The translations under genes and the position numbers were made by a program. The notes beneath the pieces were generated by a model. It made no database searches and was not told where the DNA came from. It was given only the letters and a program-made list of their open reading frames with translations. Of a DNA stretch of 64,000 bases, positions 40,148 through 50,848 are shown in pieces. Origin of the DNA: Corynebacterium pseudodiphtheriticum DSM 44287 (GTDB lineage Bacteria; Actinomycetota; Actinomycetes; Mycobacteriales; Mycobacteriaceae); the NCBI RefSeq assembly GCF_000688415.1, contig NZ_JIAH01000007.1, forward strand, positions 186,001 through 250,000, given 5' to 3'. Numbering within the stretch: the first letter of the stretch is position 1; every line of letters begins with the position of its first letter.

Positions 40148-42181
40148 ATGAGTGATCCAGCAACGTACCGGCCGGCGCCCGGAACTATCCCCACGGAACC
40201 CGGCGTCTACAAATTTCGTGATGAGAATCGTCGGGTAGTTTACGTCGGTAAGGCGAAGAACCTCCGGGCACGTTTATCGAATTATTTCCAGGACATCACG
40301 CAACTGCACCCCAGGACACGGCAAATGGTGCAGACCGCAGATTCTGTGGAATGGACAGTCGTCGCTAGCGAGGTCGAAGCACTTCAGCTGGAGTACACCT
40401 GGATCAAGAGATTCGACCCCCGATTTAATGTCATGTACCGCGATGACAAGACATATCCGATGCTCGCGGTGTCAGTGGGAGAACAGGTTCCTCGAGTGTT
40501 TTTCTACCGGGGGCCAAGAAAACGTGGAGTCCGGTATTTCGGTCCATACGCACATGCTTGGGCGGTGCGAGAAACCATGGATTTGTTGTTGCGAGTTTTC
40601 CCAATGCGTAGCTGTTCATCCGGTGTATATCGCCGACACGAACGGTTGGGCAGGCCATGCTTGCTAGGTTATATCGGCAAATGCGATGCGCCGTGTATTG
40701 GACGGGTCAGTGCCGATGAACATCGGGAAACCGTGAACGGGTTGGTTGGTTTCATGCGTGGACGAACTAACGACGTCGTTAAGCGTCTGACTGCAGACAT
40801 GGAAAAAGCGTCAGAGGAACTCGAATTTGAGAAAGCGGCACGCTTGCGTGATGACCTAGGGGCGATCGACAAGCTGATGGAGCAGCAGACGGTGGTGCTG
40901 GGGGATGGTACGGCAGCAGACCTTATCGCTTTCGCAGATGATGAATTGGAAGCTGCAGTGCAGATTTTCCATGTGCGCGATGGACGTATCCGTGGTCAGC
41001 GCGGCTGGGTAGTAGAAAAATTGACGGAGCTTCCAGAACTGATAGAAAATTTTTTGGTCCAGTTCTATTCCGATGCTGCTGAGCGTGAAGAAATGGAAGC
41101 AGCGGAAGACGCTAAACTCATTGACAGGCGCGGGGTAGATCAAGAATCCAGGCTAGAAATCCAAGAACACGACGAAGCAGCGCGGACTACCACGCGCGAT
41201 GTGATTCCACGCCAGATCATGGTGCATACCGAACCACAAGATGTTAAACAGGTATCGACAGTATTATCTGATCTACGTGGTGGGTCAGTGGAAGTTCGGG
41301 TACCACAACGAGGCGAGAAAAAAGCCCTCATGGACACCGTGTATCGGAATGCCCTAGATGCGCTGAAACAGCACAAGCTAAAACGCGTCGGTGATCTCAC
41401 CGCGCGGTCGGCGGCCCTGCAAGATCTGCAGACTTCTCTGTTCTTGGATAGCGCCCCGCTACGTATTGAGTGCATCGATATTTCGCATATTCAGGGCACA
41501 GACGTGGTCGCGTCATTAGTCGTTTTTGAGGACGGTCTTCCACGCAAAGCAAGTTATCGTCGTTACCGAATAAAGGAAGCTGCAGGTGGTGGGCATTCAG
41601 ATGACGTTGCTTCCATCGCTGAGGTCACGCGGCGACGGTTCAAGCGTCACCAGGATGATAAATTGCATGTGCCTGATGAAGAATTTGAAGCGAGCACGTT
41701 TGCAGACGAGGACGTCACAGAAGAATCCGCGGATGGGAATCGTTTTGCCTACCCACCGCAATTATTCGTCGTCGATGGTGGCTTACCGCAGGTTAATGCA
41801 GCACAGAAAGTTTTCGATGATCTTGGCGTTAACGATGTAGCATTGATTGGTTTGGCTAAACGGCTCGAAGAAATCTGGGTTCCCGGTGAAGAAGAGCCGA
41901 TTATCCTTCCACGCGGCAGTGAAGCACTTTATTTGCTGCAGCACATTCGCGACGAAGCACATCGCTTTGCAATTAGCTATCACCGTCAGCAGCGTTCCAA
42001 GCGCATGCGCAGCTCAGCGTTAGACGCGGTACCTGGCTTGGGTCCAGCCCGGCGCGCAGATTTGGTGAAGCATTTTGGTTCGGTCAAAAAGTTAAAGCAA
42101 GCCAGCGTGAAGGAAATTACTGAGGTGAAGGGGTTTGGTCCTGCGTTAGCAGAAAGTATTTATGCTGCGCTCCATAAGTAA
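40148..42181 (+). CDS. uvrC: Excinuclease ABC subunit C
   Basis: It makes both incisions in nucleotide excision repair. The N-terminal GIY-YIG nuclease is recognised in [20 protein letters not shown], residues about 14-45. A UvrB-binding (UVR) region follows near 215-250. The RNase H-like half has [21 protein letters not shown] and [14 protein letters not shown], and the C-terminal helix-hairpin-helix motifs include [19 protein letters not shown]. The 677-residue length fits. An acidic insert (around residues 510-535) is typical of the group. Confidence 0.96.
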   Translation: MSDPATYRPAPGTIPTEPGVYKFRDENRRVVYVGKAKNLRARLSNYFQDITQLHPRTRQMVQTADSVEWTVVASEVEALQLEYTWIKRFDPRFNVMYRDDKTYPMLAVSVGEQVPRVFFYRGPRKRGVRYFGPYAHAWAVRETMDLLLRVFPMRSCSSGVYRRHERLGRPCLLGYIGKCDAPCIGRVSADEHRETVNGLVGFMRGRTNDVVKRLTADMEKASEELEFEKAARLRDDLGAIDKLMEQQTVVLGDGTAADLIAFADDELEAAVQIFHVRDGRIRGQRGWVVEKLTELPELIENFLVQFYSDAAEREEMEAAEDAKLIDRRGVDQESRLEIQEHDEAARTTTRDVIPRQIMVHTEPQDVKQVSTVLSDLRGGSVEVRVPQRGEKKALMDTVYRNALDALKQHKLKRVGDLTARSAALQDLQTSLFLDSAPLRIECIDISHIQGTDVVASLVVFEDGLPRKASYRRYRIKEAAGGGHSDDVASIAEVTRRRFKRHQDDKLHVPDEEFEASTFADEDVTEESADGNRFAYPPQLFVVDGGLPQVNAAQKVFDDLGVNDVALIGLAKRLEEIWVPGEEEPIILPRGSEALYLLQHIRDEAHRFAISYHRQQRSKRMRSSALDAVPGLGPARRADLVKHFGSVKKLKQASVKEITEVKGFGPALAESIYAALHK

Positions 42182-42213
42182 GGAAGCGAATCGCACTGGT
42201 GTGATCCAGCGAC

Positions 42214-42219
42214 TATGCT
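42214..42219 (+). promoter_or_regulatory. Candidate -10 box for a leaderless rapZ transcript
   Basis: TATGCT at 42214-42219 lies 7 bases before the ATG at 42227, the spacing of a -10 box to a start site that coincides with the start codon. No Shine-Dalgarno sequence precedes this ATG or the one at 42215. The -35 region is weak. Confidence 0.35.
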
Positions 42220-42226
42220 TTACAGC

Positions 42227-43099
42227 ATGACCGCATTCGCCACGTCGCCAATTTTGCTTACCGGAATGTCTGGAGCCGGCCTGTCTACAGCTGCTCGTGT
42301 ACTGGAAGACAAAGGGTTCTATGTCGCTCATAATTTGCCACCGGAGCTTATGGTGCAGTTGTTTGATTTGTGTGCAGACGACAATTCCCCGGTTGACAAA
42401 GTGGCAGTCGTAGCGGATGTTCGCTCGCGTATGTTTGGTGGCTCGATCTTGTCTGCTATGGATGAGCTAAAGAATCGGAATATGCCGGTCACAGTTTTGT
42501 TTATGGATGCCCGTGACGATGTTTTGATTCGGCGTTTTGATTCGGTGCGCAGAACCCACCCGTTGCAAGAAAAAGATACCTTGCAAATCGGTATTGAACG
42601 AGAACGGGCAGCAATTTCTGCACTCAAAGAACGAGCTGACGTCATTATCGATTCTTCAAATCTGTCTGTGCATGATTTACGTCGTGCAATGGAAGCCAGT
42701 TTCGGTTCCACAGGTCTGGATAAGCAGCATGTCACTGTCGAGTCATTTGGGTTTAAACATGGGGCACCACGGGATGCGGATTTGGTCCTCGATGTGCGAT
42801 TTTTGCCTAATCCGTATTGGGTTCCGGAATTGCGAGAATACCGCGGCACCGATGGGCCAGTAGCCGACTATGTCTTGGCTAGCCCGGCTGCTCATAGTTT
42901 TATCGCGAATTTCGAGAAGATGCTTGATTCCATGCTTGATGGTTATCGGCACGAAGGTAAAAATTTCATCACGGTGGCAATAGGTTGTACTGGTGGTCAT
43001 CATCGATCAGTTGCCATTTCGGAGGAGCTTGCTCGGAGGCTGCGGATCCGTGATGAACTCGAGGTTACTATCATGCATCGTGATTTTGAGTGCTCTTAG
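42227..43099 (+). CDS. rapZ: RNase adapter / nucleotide-binding protein RapZ (YvcJ family)
   Basis: It is a P-loop protein that in enterics regulates GlmS through small RNAs and in Gram-positives binds nucleotide; its role in corynebacteria is unsettled. It has 290 residues from the ATG at 42227. The P-loop region is [11 protein letters not shown], in which the usual lysine is replaced. [22 protein letters not shown] and the C-terminal [20 protein letters not shown] are strong family marks. An ATG at 42215 would add 4 residues. It heads the conserved rapZ-yvcK-whiA group. Confidence 0.92.
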   Translation: MTAFATSPILLTGMSGAGLSTAARVLEDKGFYVAHNLPPELMVQLFDLCADDNSPVDKVAVVADVRSRMFGGSILSAMDELKNRNMPVTVLFMDARDDVLIRRFDSVRRTHPLQEKDTLQIGIERERAAISALKERADVIIDSSNLSVHDLRRAMEASFGSTGLDKQHVTVESFGFKHGAPRDADLVLDVRFLPNPYWVPELREYRGTDGPVADYVLASPAAHSFIANFEKMLDSMLDGYRHEGKNFITVAIGCTGGHHRSVAISEELARRLRIRDELEVTIMHRDFECS

Positions 43100-43141
43100 C
43101 TGCCTTAGGGGTCGAAGACAGAATTGTTGCTAGAGACCCTA

Positions 43142-43160
43142 GGTACTGCTCCTTAGTACC
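43142..43160 (+). other. Short hairpin between rapZ and yvcK
   Basis: GGTACT (43142-43147) pairs perfectly with AGTACC (43155-43160) across a seven-base loop. An imperfect TAGGGGTC/GACCCTA pairing lies just before it. No T-run follows, so termination is doubtful. Confidence 0.3.
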
Positions 43161-43207
43161 CGCACTCCGTATATGTAATACAACCTACGAAGGAATAATA
43201 CTGCGCT

Positions 43208-44323
43208 ATGGCTGCAGAGTCAGAACAGTCCGAACAGCCCGAATCAACCCCATCGAACGCGGTGTCTTCGCGTGTCTTAGAAGTCCAGCAAGGTCAGAAA
43301 CAGCCAGGCCCCTTACGTATTGCCTCATTAGGGGGCGGCCATGGGCTGTTTCAAACGCTGAAAGCTGCGCGACGGCTTGCTCCAGAGGATATTTCGGCAA
43401 TCGTCACTGTCGCTGATGACGGTGGTAGTTCTGGGCGATTGCGTAAGGAATTCGATATGATTCCGCCTGGTGACCTCCGCATGGCGTTAGTCGCCTTGTC
43501 AGTGCGCGATGATGCGGAAGGTAAGTTTTGGGAACAGACCCTTCAACATCGGTTTGGTGGTAGTGGCGCGCTGGCTGGTCATGCCTTAGGTAATTTATTG
43601 ATTACCGGTTTGAAAGAAATTCTTGGTCAGGAACAGGCCGCTCTCGATGCGGTCATGCGACTCACCGGTGCTCAGGGCCGGGTACTGCCGGTGTGTACAG
43701 AGCCGTTGGATATTCAAGCGGACGTGTCTGGTCTAGATGACGACCCAAGGGTAATGCGTTCAGTTCGTGGTCAGGTAGCTGTCGCATCGACACCAGGGCA
43801 GGTACGGCGAGTCAGTGTTATTCCAGAAAACCCTGAAATTAACCCCGCAGCACTCGAGGCTATCCGTGGAGCTGATCTGGTCACGCTAGGCCCCGGCTCA
43901 TGGTTTTCTAGTGTGATCCCGCATCTTGTGCTTCCACAGGTAGTGCGTGCAATTAATGAGTCCGATGCTTTAAGAATCTTGGTGCTCAACCTCAATGGTG
44001 AGCCTGGCGAAACGCAGGGATTTTCCTATGAGCGTCATATCCACGTCTTAGCGCAACATGCGCCGGGCTTGCATGTCGACGTAGTCATTTGTGATTCGGC
44101 ATCGGTAACCTCGGAATCTGAGCGCGAATATTTGCAGAAAGCAGCGCGCATTCTGCAGGCCTCGATGGTTTTTGCTGATGTTCGAGAAATCGACGAGGCT
44201 GGCAGAGCAAGTTCGCGACATGATGAACTAAAACTGGCCCAGGTTCTGAGCGATGTTTACGTTAGATACACCCATGACCAGGAGCCGGCCGAAATTGAAC
44301 CAACCGAAGAGAAACAGGGGTGA
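43208..44323 (+). CDS. yvcK: Gluconeogenesis-associated protein YvcK (CofD-like)
   Basis: It is a CofD-fold protein linked to carbon metabolism and cell-wall synthesis in Gram-positives and, as CuvA, in mycobacteria. The 371-residue protein has [20 protein letters not shown] near residue 36, [16 protein letters not shown] and [13 protein letters not shown], and later [23 protein letters not shown] is 13 bases before the ATG, which is distant; a TAATAC box six bases before it could instead indicate a leaderless start. whiA follows after 4 bases. Confidence 0.92.
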   Translation: MAAESEQSEQPESTPSNAVSSRVLEVQQGQKQPGPLRIASLGGGHGLFQTLKAARRLAPEDISAIVTVADDGGSSGRLRKEFDMIPPGDLRMALVALSVRDDAEGKFWEQTLQHRFGGSGALAGHALGNLLITGLKEILGQEQAALDAVMRLTGAQGRVLPVCTEPLDIQADVSGLDDDPRVMRSVRGQVAVASTPGQVRRVSVIPENPEINPAALEAIRGADLVTLGPGSWFSSVIPHLVLPQVVRAINESDALRILVLNLNGEPGETQGFSYERHIHVLAQHAPGLHVDVVICDSASVTSESEREYLQKAARILQASMVFADVREIDEAGRASSRHDELKLAQVLSDVYVRYTHDQEPAEIEPTEEKQG

Positions 44324-44327
44324 CGCG

Positions 44328-45350
44328 ATGGGACTGACAGAACAGGTCCAAGAAGAACTCACCAGGGTGGTTCCGACGAAACAATCTGCTCGAAGCGCGG
44401 AAGTCGCCGCTATCCTACGTCTTGCATCCACCATGGAAGTCGTAGGTGATGCACTCACCTTTGAAGTAGAACTCAGTTCACGGGCGGTTGCGGAACGTTT
44501 GGCCAAAGACATAGAAGAATTGTTTAATATCGTGATTCGCCCCACTCCCACGGGCCTAGCAGGTACGCACAAGACTCCTCGGTACCAGTTGCGAATTAGC
44601 CGGAATGCGAAAACCATTGCCCGGCGACTCGGTTTGGTCACGAAATCCGGGCACCCCGTGGTCGGGTTACCACCGCAGGTGATTTCCGGGACTATCGCTG
44701 ATAATGAAGCAGCTTGGCGTGGGGCTTTTTTGGCGCAAGGATTGTTGACCGAACCTGGTCGTTCTTCTTCGCTGGAAGTTGCTTGTCCGTGCCAAGAGGC
44801 CGCGTTGGCGTTGGTAGGTTGTGCGCGCAGGCTTGGCATATCCGCAAAGACGAAGGAATCACGTGGGACTGATCGCGTGGTTATCCGCGACGGGGAAGCA
44901 ATTGGCGCATTGTTGACACGCATGGGGGCGCAAATGACGCGTTTAGAGTGGGACGAAAAGCGCCTGCGTCGGGAAGCGCGTGCCTCACAAAACCGTTTGG
45001 CCAATTTCGATGATGCTAATTTGCGTCGCTCTGCACGTGCGGCAGTTACTGCAGCTGCCCGGGTACACCGCGCAATGGAAATTTTGGGAGATGACGTGCC
45101 CGAGCACTTGGCTGAGGCAGGTAATCTGCGAGTGAAATACAGGCAGGCTTCCTTAGAAGAACTCGGTCGCCTCGGGGATCCGCAAATGACGAAAGATGCG
45201 GTAGCCGGACGTATCCGCAGATTGCTGTCAATGGCTGATAAACGCGCAGAAGAACTTGGGATTCCGGATACCTCAGAAGGCATTGATGAAGACCTCTTCG
45301 ACGATGATTTGGGAGGCGCTGAGCACTTCACCGGCGAGGGAGATAGTTAA
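44328..45350 (+). CDS. whiA: DNA-binding protein WhiA
   Basis: It is a sporulation and cell-division regulator in Streptomyces and a conserved protein in all Gram-positives. The 340 residues comprise an N-terminal LAGLIDADG-like fold ([18 protein letters not shown]) and a C-terminal helix-turn-helix ([21 protein letters not shown]). The ATG at 44328 gives the conserved opening [12 protein letters not shown]; a longer frame from 44253 overlaps yvcK. The protein ends in an acidic tail. A minus-strand frame over the same bases is a shadow. Confidence 0.94.
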   Translation: MGLTEQVQEELTRVVPTKQSARSAEVAAILRLASTMEVVGDALTFEVELSSRAVAERLAKDIEELFNIVIRPTPTGLAGTHKTPRYQLRISRNAKTIARRLGLVTKSGHPVVGLPPQVISGTIADNEAAWRGAFLAQGLLTEPGRSSSLEVACPCQEAALALVGCARRLGISAKTKESRGTDRVVIRDGEAIGALLTRMGAQMTRLEWDEKRLRREARASQNRLANFDDANLRRSARAAVTAAARVHRAMEILGDDVPEHLAEAGNLRVKYRQASLEELGRLGDPQMTKDAVAGRIRRLLSMADKRAEELGIPDTSEGIDEDLFDDDLGGAEHFTGEGDS

Positions 45351-45377
45351 GAGCCGACGAAGTCCTAAAATACCGGG

Positions 45378-46436
<1,059 letters not shown>

Positions 46437-46500
46437 CCTTGTTACAAGCTTTTGCTTGTACACTCGCACACGAAAACCTGATCGCGTAAAGGAAAATACA

Positions 46501-47715
46501 TTGGCATTTCGAAAGCTAGCGCAATTGTTGGAGCAGGACCTCGAGTCCCGGCATGTTTTGTTGCGGGCAGATTTAAATGTACCGCTGACAGATGAGGGAG
46601 AAATCGCTGATCCGGGTCGCATTACCGCAGCTTTGCCAACGATCCAGGCACTTGTTGCTGCCGGCGCCAAAGTCGTTATTGCTGCTCACCTGGGACGTCC
46701 AAAGGGGCAGTTTAACCAGAAATATTCGCTGGCCCCGGTTGCAGAAGCGCTTTCAGATGAACTAGGTCAGTGGGTGGCATTGGCTCAGGATGTTACTGGA
46801 GAAGACGCACACGAACGCGCCAATGGGCTGAACGACGGCGACGTTTTGTTGTTGGAAAATGTGAGGTTCGACGCACGTGAAACTTCCAAAGACGCTTCGG
46901 AACGCGCAGAATTCGCCGCGGAACTGGCTGCCTTGGCAGCTGATGACGGTGTGTTTGTCTCGGATGGATTCGGTGTCGTCCACCGTGCACAGGCATCGGT
47001 TTACGACGTCGCGAACAAACTTGATGCCTACGCCGGATACTTGGTGGAAGCCGAGTTGGAAAAGTTGTCCGCTGTAGCCGATAATCCAGAGCAAGATTAC
47101 ACCGTGGTGTTGGGTGGATCGAAAGTATCCGACAAGCTGGGCGTTATTGAAGCATTGGCTGGAAAAGCCCAAAACATCATTATCGGTGGTGGAATGTGCT
47201 ATACTTTCCTCGCGGCACAAGGCTATAACGTGCAGAATTCCTTGCTGCAGGAAGACATGATCGATACCTGCAAGCAGCTGTTAGACCGCTTTGGCGATAA
47301 AATCTGCTTGCCAGTCGATTTGCTCGCTGCGGATGAATTTTCAGCCGACGCAAACACAAAAATCGTAGAATTGGCTGCGATTCCAGAGGGATGGCTCTCG
47401 CCAGATATCGGGCCAAAATCCGTACAAAAATTCGCAGAACTAATTACTTCGTCGAAGACTGTTTTCTGGAATGGTCCAATGGGGGTTTTCGAAAAAGAAC
47501 CATTTGCGCGAGGCACAGAAGGCGTGGCAAAGGCCATCATTGCAGCTACCAGCAACGGTGCATTCACTGTCGTTGGCGGTGGGGACTCTGCATCAGCCGT
47601 GCGGGCTTTGGGGCTTGATGAGAGCGGATTTAGCCACATTTCGACAGGTGGTGGAGCATCTCTGGAGTTCTTAGAAGGGAAAGCACTACCGGGCGTTGCC
47701 GTCCTGGCTGGTTAA
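46501..47715 (+). CDS. pgk: Phosphoglycerate kinase
   Basis: It transfers phosphate from 1,3-bisphosphoglycerate to ADP. With the TTG at 46501 the protein is 404 residues, the usual length. [11 protein letters not shown] near residue 20, [13 protein letters not shown] [12 protein letters not shown], the [17 protein letters not shown] motif and the C-terminal [14 protein letters not shown] and [13 protein letters not shown] are visible. AAAGGAAAA lies about 8 bases before this TTG. A further in-frame TTG at 46456 would add 15 unrelated residues. Confidence 0.95.
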   Translation: MAFRKLAQLLEQDLESRHVLLRADLNVPLTDEGEIADPGRITAALPTIQALVAAGAKVVIAAHLGRPKGQFNQKYSLAPVAEALSDELGQWVALAQDVTGEDAHERANGLNDGDVLLLENVRFDARETSKDASERAEFAAELAALAADDGVFVSDGFGVVHRAQASVYDVANKLDAYAGYLVEAELEKLSAVADNPEQDYTVVLGGSKVSDKLGVIEALAGKAQNIIIGGGMCYTFLAAQGYNVQNSLLQEDMIDTCKQLLDRFGDKICLPVDLLAADEFSADANTKIVELAAIPEGWLSPDIGPKSVQKFAELITSSKTVFWNGPMGVFEKEPFARGTEGVAKAIIAATSNGAFTVVGGGDSASAVRALGLDESGFSHISTGGGASLEFLEGKALPGVAVLAG

Positions 47716-47757
47716 TAATTTCTGGAAATCCGCGTAAATCACAAGAAGGAGAAGCAC

Positions 47758-48537
47758 ATGCCACGAACTCCATTGATCGCCGGCAACTGGAAGATGAATC
47801 TTGATCACCTTGAAGCGATTAAAAACATCCAGAAGCTGACTTTCGCTTTGCCGAAAGAATATTACGAGCAGGTAGATATCGCGGTATTAGCACCATTCAC
47901 TGATCTGCGCTCAATTCAAACCGTAGTGAACGGGGAGAAAATGAAGATCAGTTACGGCGCCCAAAACCTAGCTCCACAAGAAAAAGGAGCATATACAGGA
48001 GATATTTCTGCCCCGATGTTGGCAAAACTCGGCTGCGAATGGGTTATCCTGGGGCACTCCGAACGCCGTCAACACCATCATGAAACTTCAGATTTGGTGT
48101 CGCAAAAGGCACAAGTCGCACACAAGCACGGAATTAAACCGATAGTGTGCGTAGGAGAGTCCTTGGATATCCGTGAATCTGGCAGCTATCTCGATTATAT
48201 CGTCGAGCAAGCCCGCAATTCGCTGGATGGTTTGGAAGCTCAGCAGCTGAAAAACACAGTCCTGGCATACGAGCCGGTTTGGGCAATTGGTACCGGTAAG
48301 GCAGCGTCGCCGAAAGATGCACAAGAAGTTTGCCAAGCATTGCGAACCTTAGTTCGGAGACTTTCAGACGACGAAACAGCTGATGCTATTAGGATCCTGT
48401 ACGGCGGTTCCGTGCAGACTGATTCGATCGCTGATATCGTCGCACAGCCTGATATCGATGGTGGCTTGGTCGGCGGAGCGTCGCTAGATGGAGAAGAATT
48501 TGCCAAATTGGCCGCTGCGTCCGTCGCGCAACTCTAG
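47758..48537 (+). CDS. tpiA: Triosephosphate isomerase
   Basis: It interconverts dihydroxyacetone phosphate and glyceraldehyde 3-phosphate. The 259-residue TIM barrel has the N-terminal Asn and Lys in AGNWKMN, the His of [11 protein letters not shown], the catalytic Glu in [14 protein letters not shown] and the phosphate-binding [16 protein letters not shown] lies 7 bases before the ATG. It ends the gap-pgk-tpi run. Confidence 0.96.
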   Translation: MPRTPLIAGNWKMNLDHLEAIKNIQKLTFALPKEYYEQVDIAVLAPFTDLRSIQTVVNGEKMKISYGAQNLAPQEKGAYTGDISAPMLAKLGCEWVILGHSERRQHHHETSDLVSQKAQVAHKHGIKPIVCVGESLDIRESGSYLDYIVEQARNSLDGLEAQQLKNTVLAYEPVWAIGTGKAASPKDAQEVCQALRTLVRRLSDDETADAIRILYGGSVQTDSIADIVAQPDIDGGLVGGASLDGEEFAKLAAASVAQL

Positions 48538-48736
48538 CTTGTAAGCGAAGCTTGTACGTAGATTGAATTATTTCCTGTAATCATGCTCGTCTGGCTGAGC
48601 TTTACAGCGTTGCAAGTTACGATGCTGTAAGGTTGTGCACAATCCTCTAGAACAGTCACGCATTGCGTGGCTAAAATGGGTATACTTAACGCACGGCAAG
48701 CCCATACAACTCGCACTTTCGTGAAGGAACACCTGA
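48538..48736 (+). promoter_or_regulatory. tpi-secG intergenic region with hairpin and candidate secG promoter
   Basis: This interval of 199 bases has no gene. TTACAGC (48602-48608) pairs perfectly with GCTGTAA (48624-48630) across a 15-base loop, without a T-run after it. TATACT at 48681-48686 is a good -10 for secG with a weak -35. In C. glutamicum the phosphoenolpyruvate carboxylase gene ppc lies between tpi and secG; no trace of it is seen here. Confidence 0.4.
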
Positions 48737-48973
48737 ATGCAATTAACGCTGCAGATCATCCTGCTGGTGACAGCTATTTTGATGACCATTTTCGTTCTGC
48801 TCCATAAGGGCAAAGGCGGCGGTCTGTCGAGTTTGTTTGGTGGCGGGGTGCAGTCGAATTTGTCAGGTTCTACTGTCGTCGAGAAAAACCTGACGCGTTA
48901 TACGATTGTTTTGGCGTTAATTTGGATTGCCGCGATCGTCGCCTTGAACTTGTTGCAGGCTTATAATTTATAG
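48737..48973 (+). CDS. secG: Preprotein translocase subunit SecG
   Basis: It is a small membrane subunit of the SecYEG channel. The 78-residue protein has two hydrophobic helices (about residues 3-22 and 53-73) flanking the conserved loop HKGKGGGLSSLFGGG. GAAGGA lies about 9 bases before the ATG. The terminator at 49004-49047 follows. Confidence 0.94.
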   Translation: MQLTLQIILLVTAILMTIFVLLHKGKGGGLSSLFGGGVQSNLSGSTVVEKNLTRYTIVLALIWIAAIVALNLLQAYNL

Positions 48974-49003
48974 GTGGAGGCTTCCGAGCAAATTCCTGCA
49001 TAA

Positions 49004-49047
49004 AATATCCACCGGTGGAGGTTAACTCCCACCGGTGGATATTCTTT
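49004..49047. terminator. Strong terminator between secG and pgl
   Basis: A perfect 15-bp stem is formed by AATATCCACCGGTGG (49004-49018) and CCACCGGTGGATATT (49029-49043), with a ten-base loop and TTCTTTTG after it. Each arm contains the self-complementary CCACCGGTGG. A mirror run of A and T on the left suits termination from either side. The position between convergent genes supports this. Confidence 0.8.
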
Positions 49048-49098
49048 TGTGTGGGGCTCGTGATCGCGAGCAACCCACACGCCTAATGTTTTGATTTG

Positions 49099-49122
49099 TT
49101 GCGCGCTTTAGAATGCGCGCAA
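49099..49122 (-). terminator. GC-rich hairpin after pgl
   Basis: TTGCGCGC (49099-49106) and GCGCGCAA (49115-49122) form a perfect 8-bp stem with an eight-base loop, 10 bases beyond the pgl stop. The minus-strand sequence after it lacks a clear T-run, so it may be a weak or Rho-assisted end of the pentose phosphate operon. Confidence 0.4.
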
Positions 49123-49131
49123 GCAGAGCAG

Positions 49132-49854
49132 TTAGTGCGCCGGGATTACATCGCTAAAGAGAAGCGATTCAATGCGGCCGTGTACGAGTGTGGCAGGGCA
49201 TGAAGCATCTGGAGAAGTGGTGGAAACTAAGCGAGCGATCGCCTCAGATTTATTTTGACCTGCTGCCAACAGCCAAATTCGGTCAGATTGGGCAACCTTC
49301 TTTAAACCTAAGCTCAAACGCTGCGCGGGAGGTTTCGGGGAATCAGTCACGATAATGACAGCGGAATTGTCTTTTAACCCTGCATGGTGCGGGAACAAGG
49401 AATTGATATGCCCATCATCGCCGACGCCTGCCAGGTGGATGTCAAAACCAGCGGGCGCGAATTTTTCGAGCATCGCGGTGTATTCCTGTGCACGTTCTGC
49501 CAGATCATCTGCACCGGTTAATCCATAGCCGTGGATATTGGTTTCGGGTATATCCAGTTGATCGAGGAACGCTCGCCGCGCTTGTCCTTCGTTTGATTCT
49601 TTGTCGGAAATAGCTAGGTTTCGTTCATCGCCAAAGAAAAAGTGGACACCAGACCATTCGATATCGGAATCCGTCGTAGCCAACGCCTCTAACACTGCAA
49701 TCCCGGAAGTTCCTCCTGTGAGAACTACGCGAACGATGCCGTCATCATGCGAGCCACCCCCAGTATTTTGGATTTCAGAAACCAATTCTACGAAGCGGTG
49801 CGCAACCTTGGAAACTAGGTCGTGTTTATCTCTAGCAGGGAAAATCGTGGTCAT
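49132..49854 (-). CDS. pgl: 6-phosphogluconolactonase
   Basis: It hydrolyses 6-phosphogluconolactone, the product of Zwf. The 240-residue SugarNAG-type (DevB) protein has VVLTGGTSGIAVLEAL, HFFFGDERNLAISD, LAGVGDDGHINSLFPHH and the C-terminal LLAAGQNKSEAI. The ATG at 49854 has AAGGATA upstream and is 4 bases from the opcA stop. The frame stays open further upstream through opcA but that part is not family-like. It is the last gene of the operon tkt-tal, zwf, opcA, pgl. Confidence 0.94.
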   Translation of the reverse strand: MTTIFPARDKHDLVSKVAHRFVELVSEIQNTGGGSHDDGIVRVVLTGGTSGIAVLEALATTDSDIEWSGVHFFFGDERNLAISDKESNEGQARRAFLDQLDIPETNIHGYGLTGADDLAERAQEYTAMLEKFAPAGFDIHLAGVGDDGHINSLFPHHAGLKDNSAVIIVTDSPKPPAQRLSLGLKKVAQSDRIWLLAAGQNKSEAIARLVSTTSPDASCPATLVHGRIESLLFSDVIPAH

Positions 49855-49858
49855 AGTT

Positions 49859-50806
49859 TTATCCTTCGGCGTGTGAGTTATCGAAGTAGATGGCCCGTAA
49901 CGCCCGCGCATAGGTTTCGTCTGGTTCCAAATGCCGTAGCTCTTCAGATAGACGTTCTGCCCAACTGCGAACGTTGAGGGCAACGAGATTACGCGCGGCT
50001 CCGGGCACCTGGACACCAACGGTGTGGCTATCGGCGCGGGTGATGCTAATTGCTTCTCCATCGTCCATCACCAGTGTCAGGCTTTCGACAGCAAACTGTT
50101 CTTCGCCTTGGTGGTTAGCGTCGTCGGCTGAACTGCTATCGGGCATGGCAGTGGTTCTAGTGACCGGAACGCCTAGGGCATCGGCCAACCAACCTGCAGC
50201 AATCGCGTGTTCTGGACCTTGGTTGCCGCTGATGTTGATAGACCGTACCTCGTGATGTGGGTAACGGTCCAAAGCAGATGCAACGATGCCACGCCAAGCG
50301 GTAATCGCAGACCATGCCGTATCTGAGTCACCGGGGGAATAGTTGCGAGATAACTGCGAGAAATCCTGTGCACTGGTAATGCGGCGTTGCGCAATCTTGC
50401 CGATTGGATCTTCTGCTGGGCTCTCCGGATGAACGTTGGGCCACCAGGCCACGATCGGAGTATCTGGGAGCAATAATGGGGTCACGATGGACGAAGGGTG
50501 GTGAGCCATCGCGCCGTTAAGCGTCATGACGACGATCTCAGAAGCGCCGGCCTCACCGCCAACGCGAAGCTCTGCATCAAGGTAGGTCTCATCCATGGAG
50601 TCGCCCGTCAACAAGATCAGTACACGTGCTGGGTGCTCGTGCGAAGCATCACGGCTGGCACGCAGGATTGCTTCTACGTCATCACTGGCAGAGGCCACGA
50701 TGATCAGAGTTAGCACCCGTCCAGTAGTTAGCGTGTAGTGTTCTTGGGCGAGATTTAGTTCGCGGGCAATGTCTGTGGTGGTGGTATCCGTGAGGAAATG
50801 AATCAT
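49859..50806 (-). CDS. opcA: Glucose-6-phosphate dehydrogenase assembly protein OpcA
   Basis: It is required for assembly or full activity of glucose-6-phosphate dehydrogenase in actinobacteria and cyanobacteria. The 315-residue protein begins MIHFLTDTTTTDIARELNLA, contains DTPIVAWWPNVHPESP near residue 115, and AIAAGWLADALGVPV. AGGAG lies about 10 bases before the ATG. It follows zwf by 42 bases, the standard arrangement. Confidence 0.93.
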   Translation of the reverse strand: MIHFLTDTTTTDIARELNLAQEHYTLTTGRVLTLIIVASASDDVEAILRASRDASHEHPARVLILLTGDSMDETYLDAELRVGGEAGASEIVVMTLNGAMAHHPSSIVTPLLLPDTPIVAWWPNVHPESPAEDPIGKIAQRRITSAQDFSQLSRNYSPGDSDTAWSAITAWRGIVASALDRYPHHEVRSINISGNQGPEHAIAAGWLADALGVPVTRTTAMPDSSSADDANHQGEEQFAVESLTLVMDDGEAISITRADSHTVGVQVPGAARNLVALNVRSWAERLSEELRHLEPDETYARALRAIYFDNSHAEG

Positions 50807-50848
50807 GGTTGTTAATTACTCCTTGTACAGGTCAATCACGGACACAGA

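Noticed and set aside
44228..45331. Long minus-strand open frame opposite whiA
   Set aside because: It mirrors the codon pattern of whiA, has low-complexity Ser/Arg-rich content, no ribosome site and no family resemblance.
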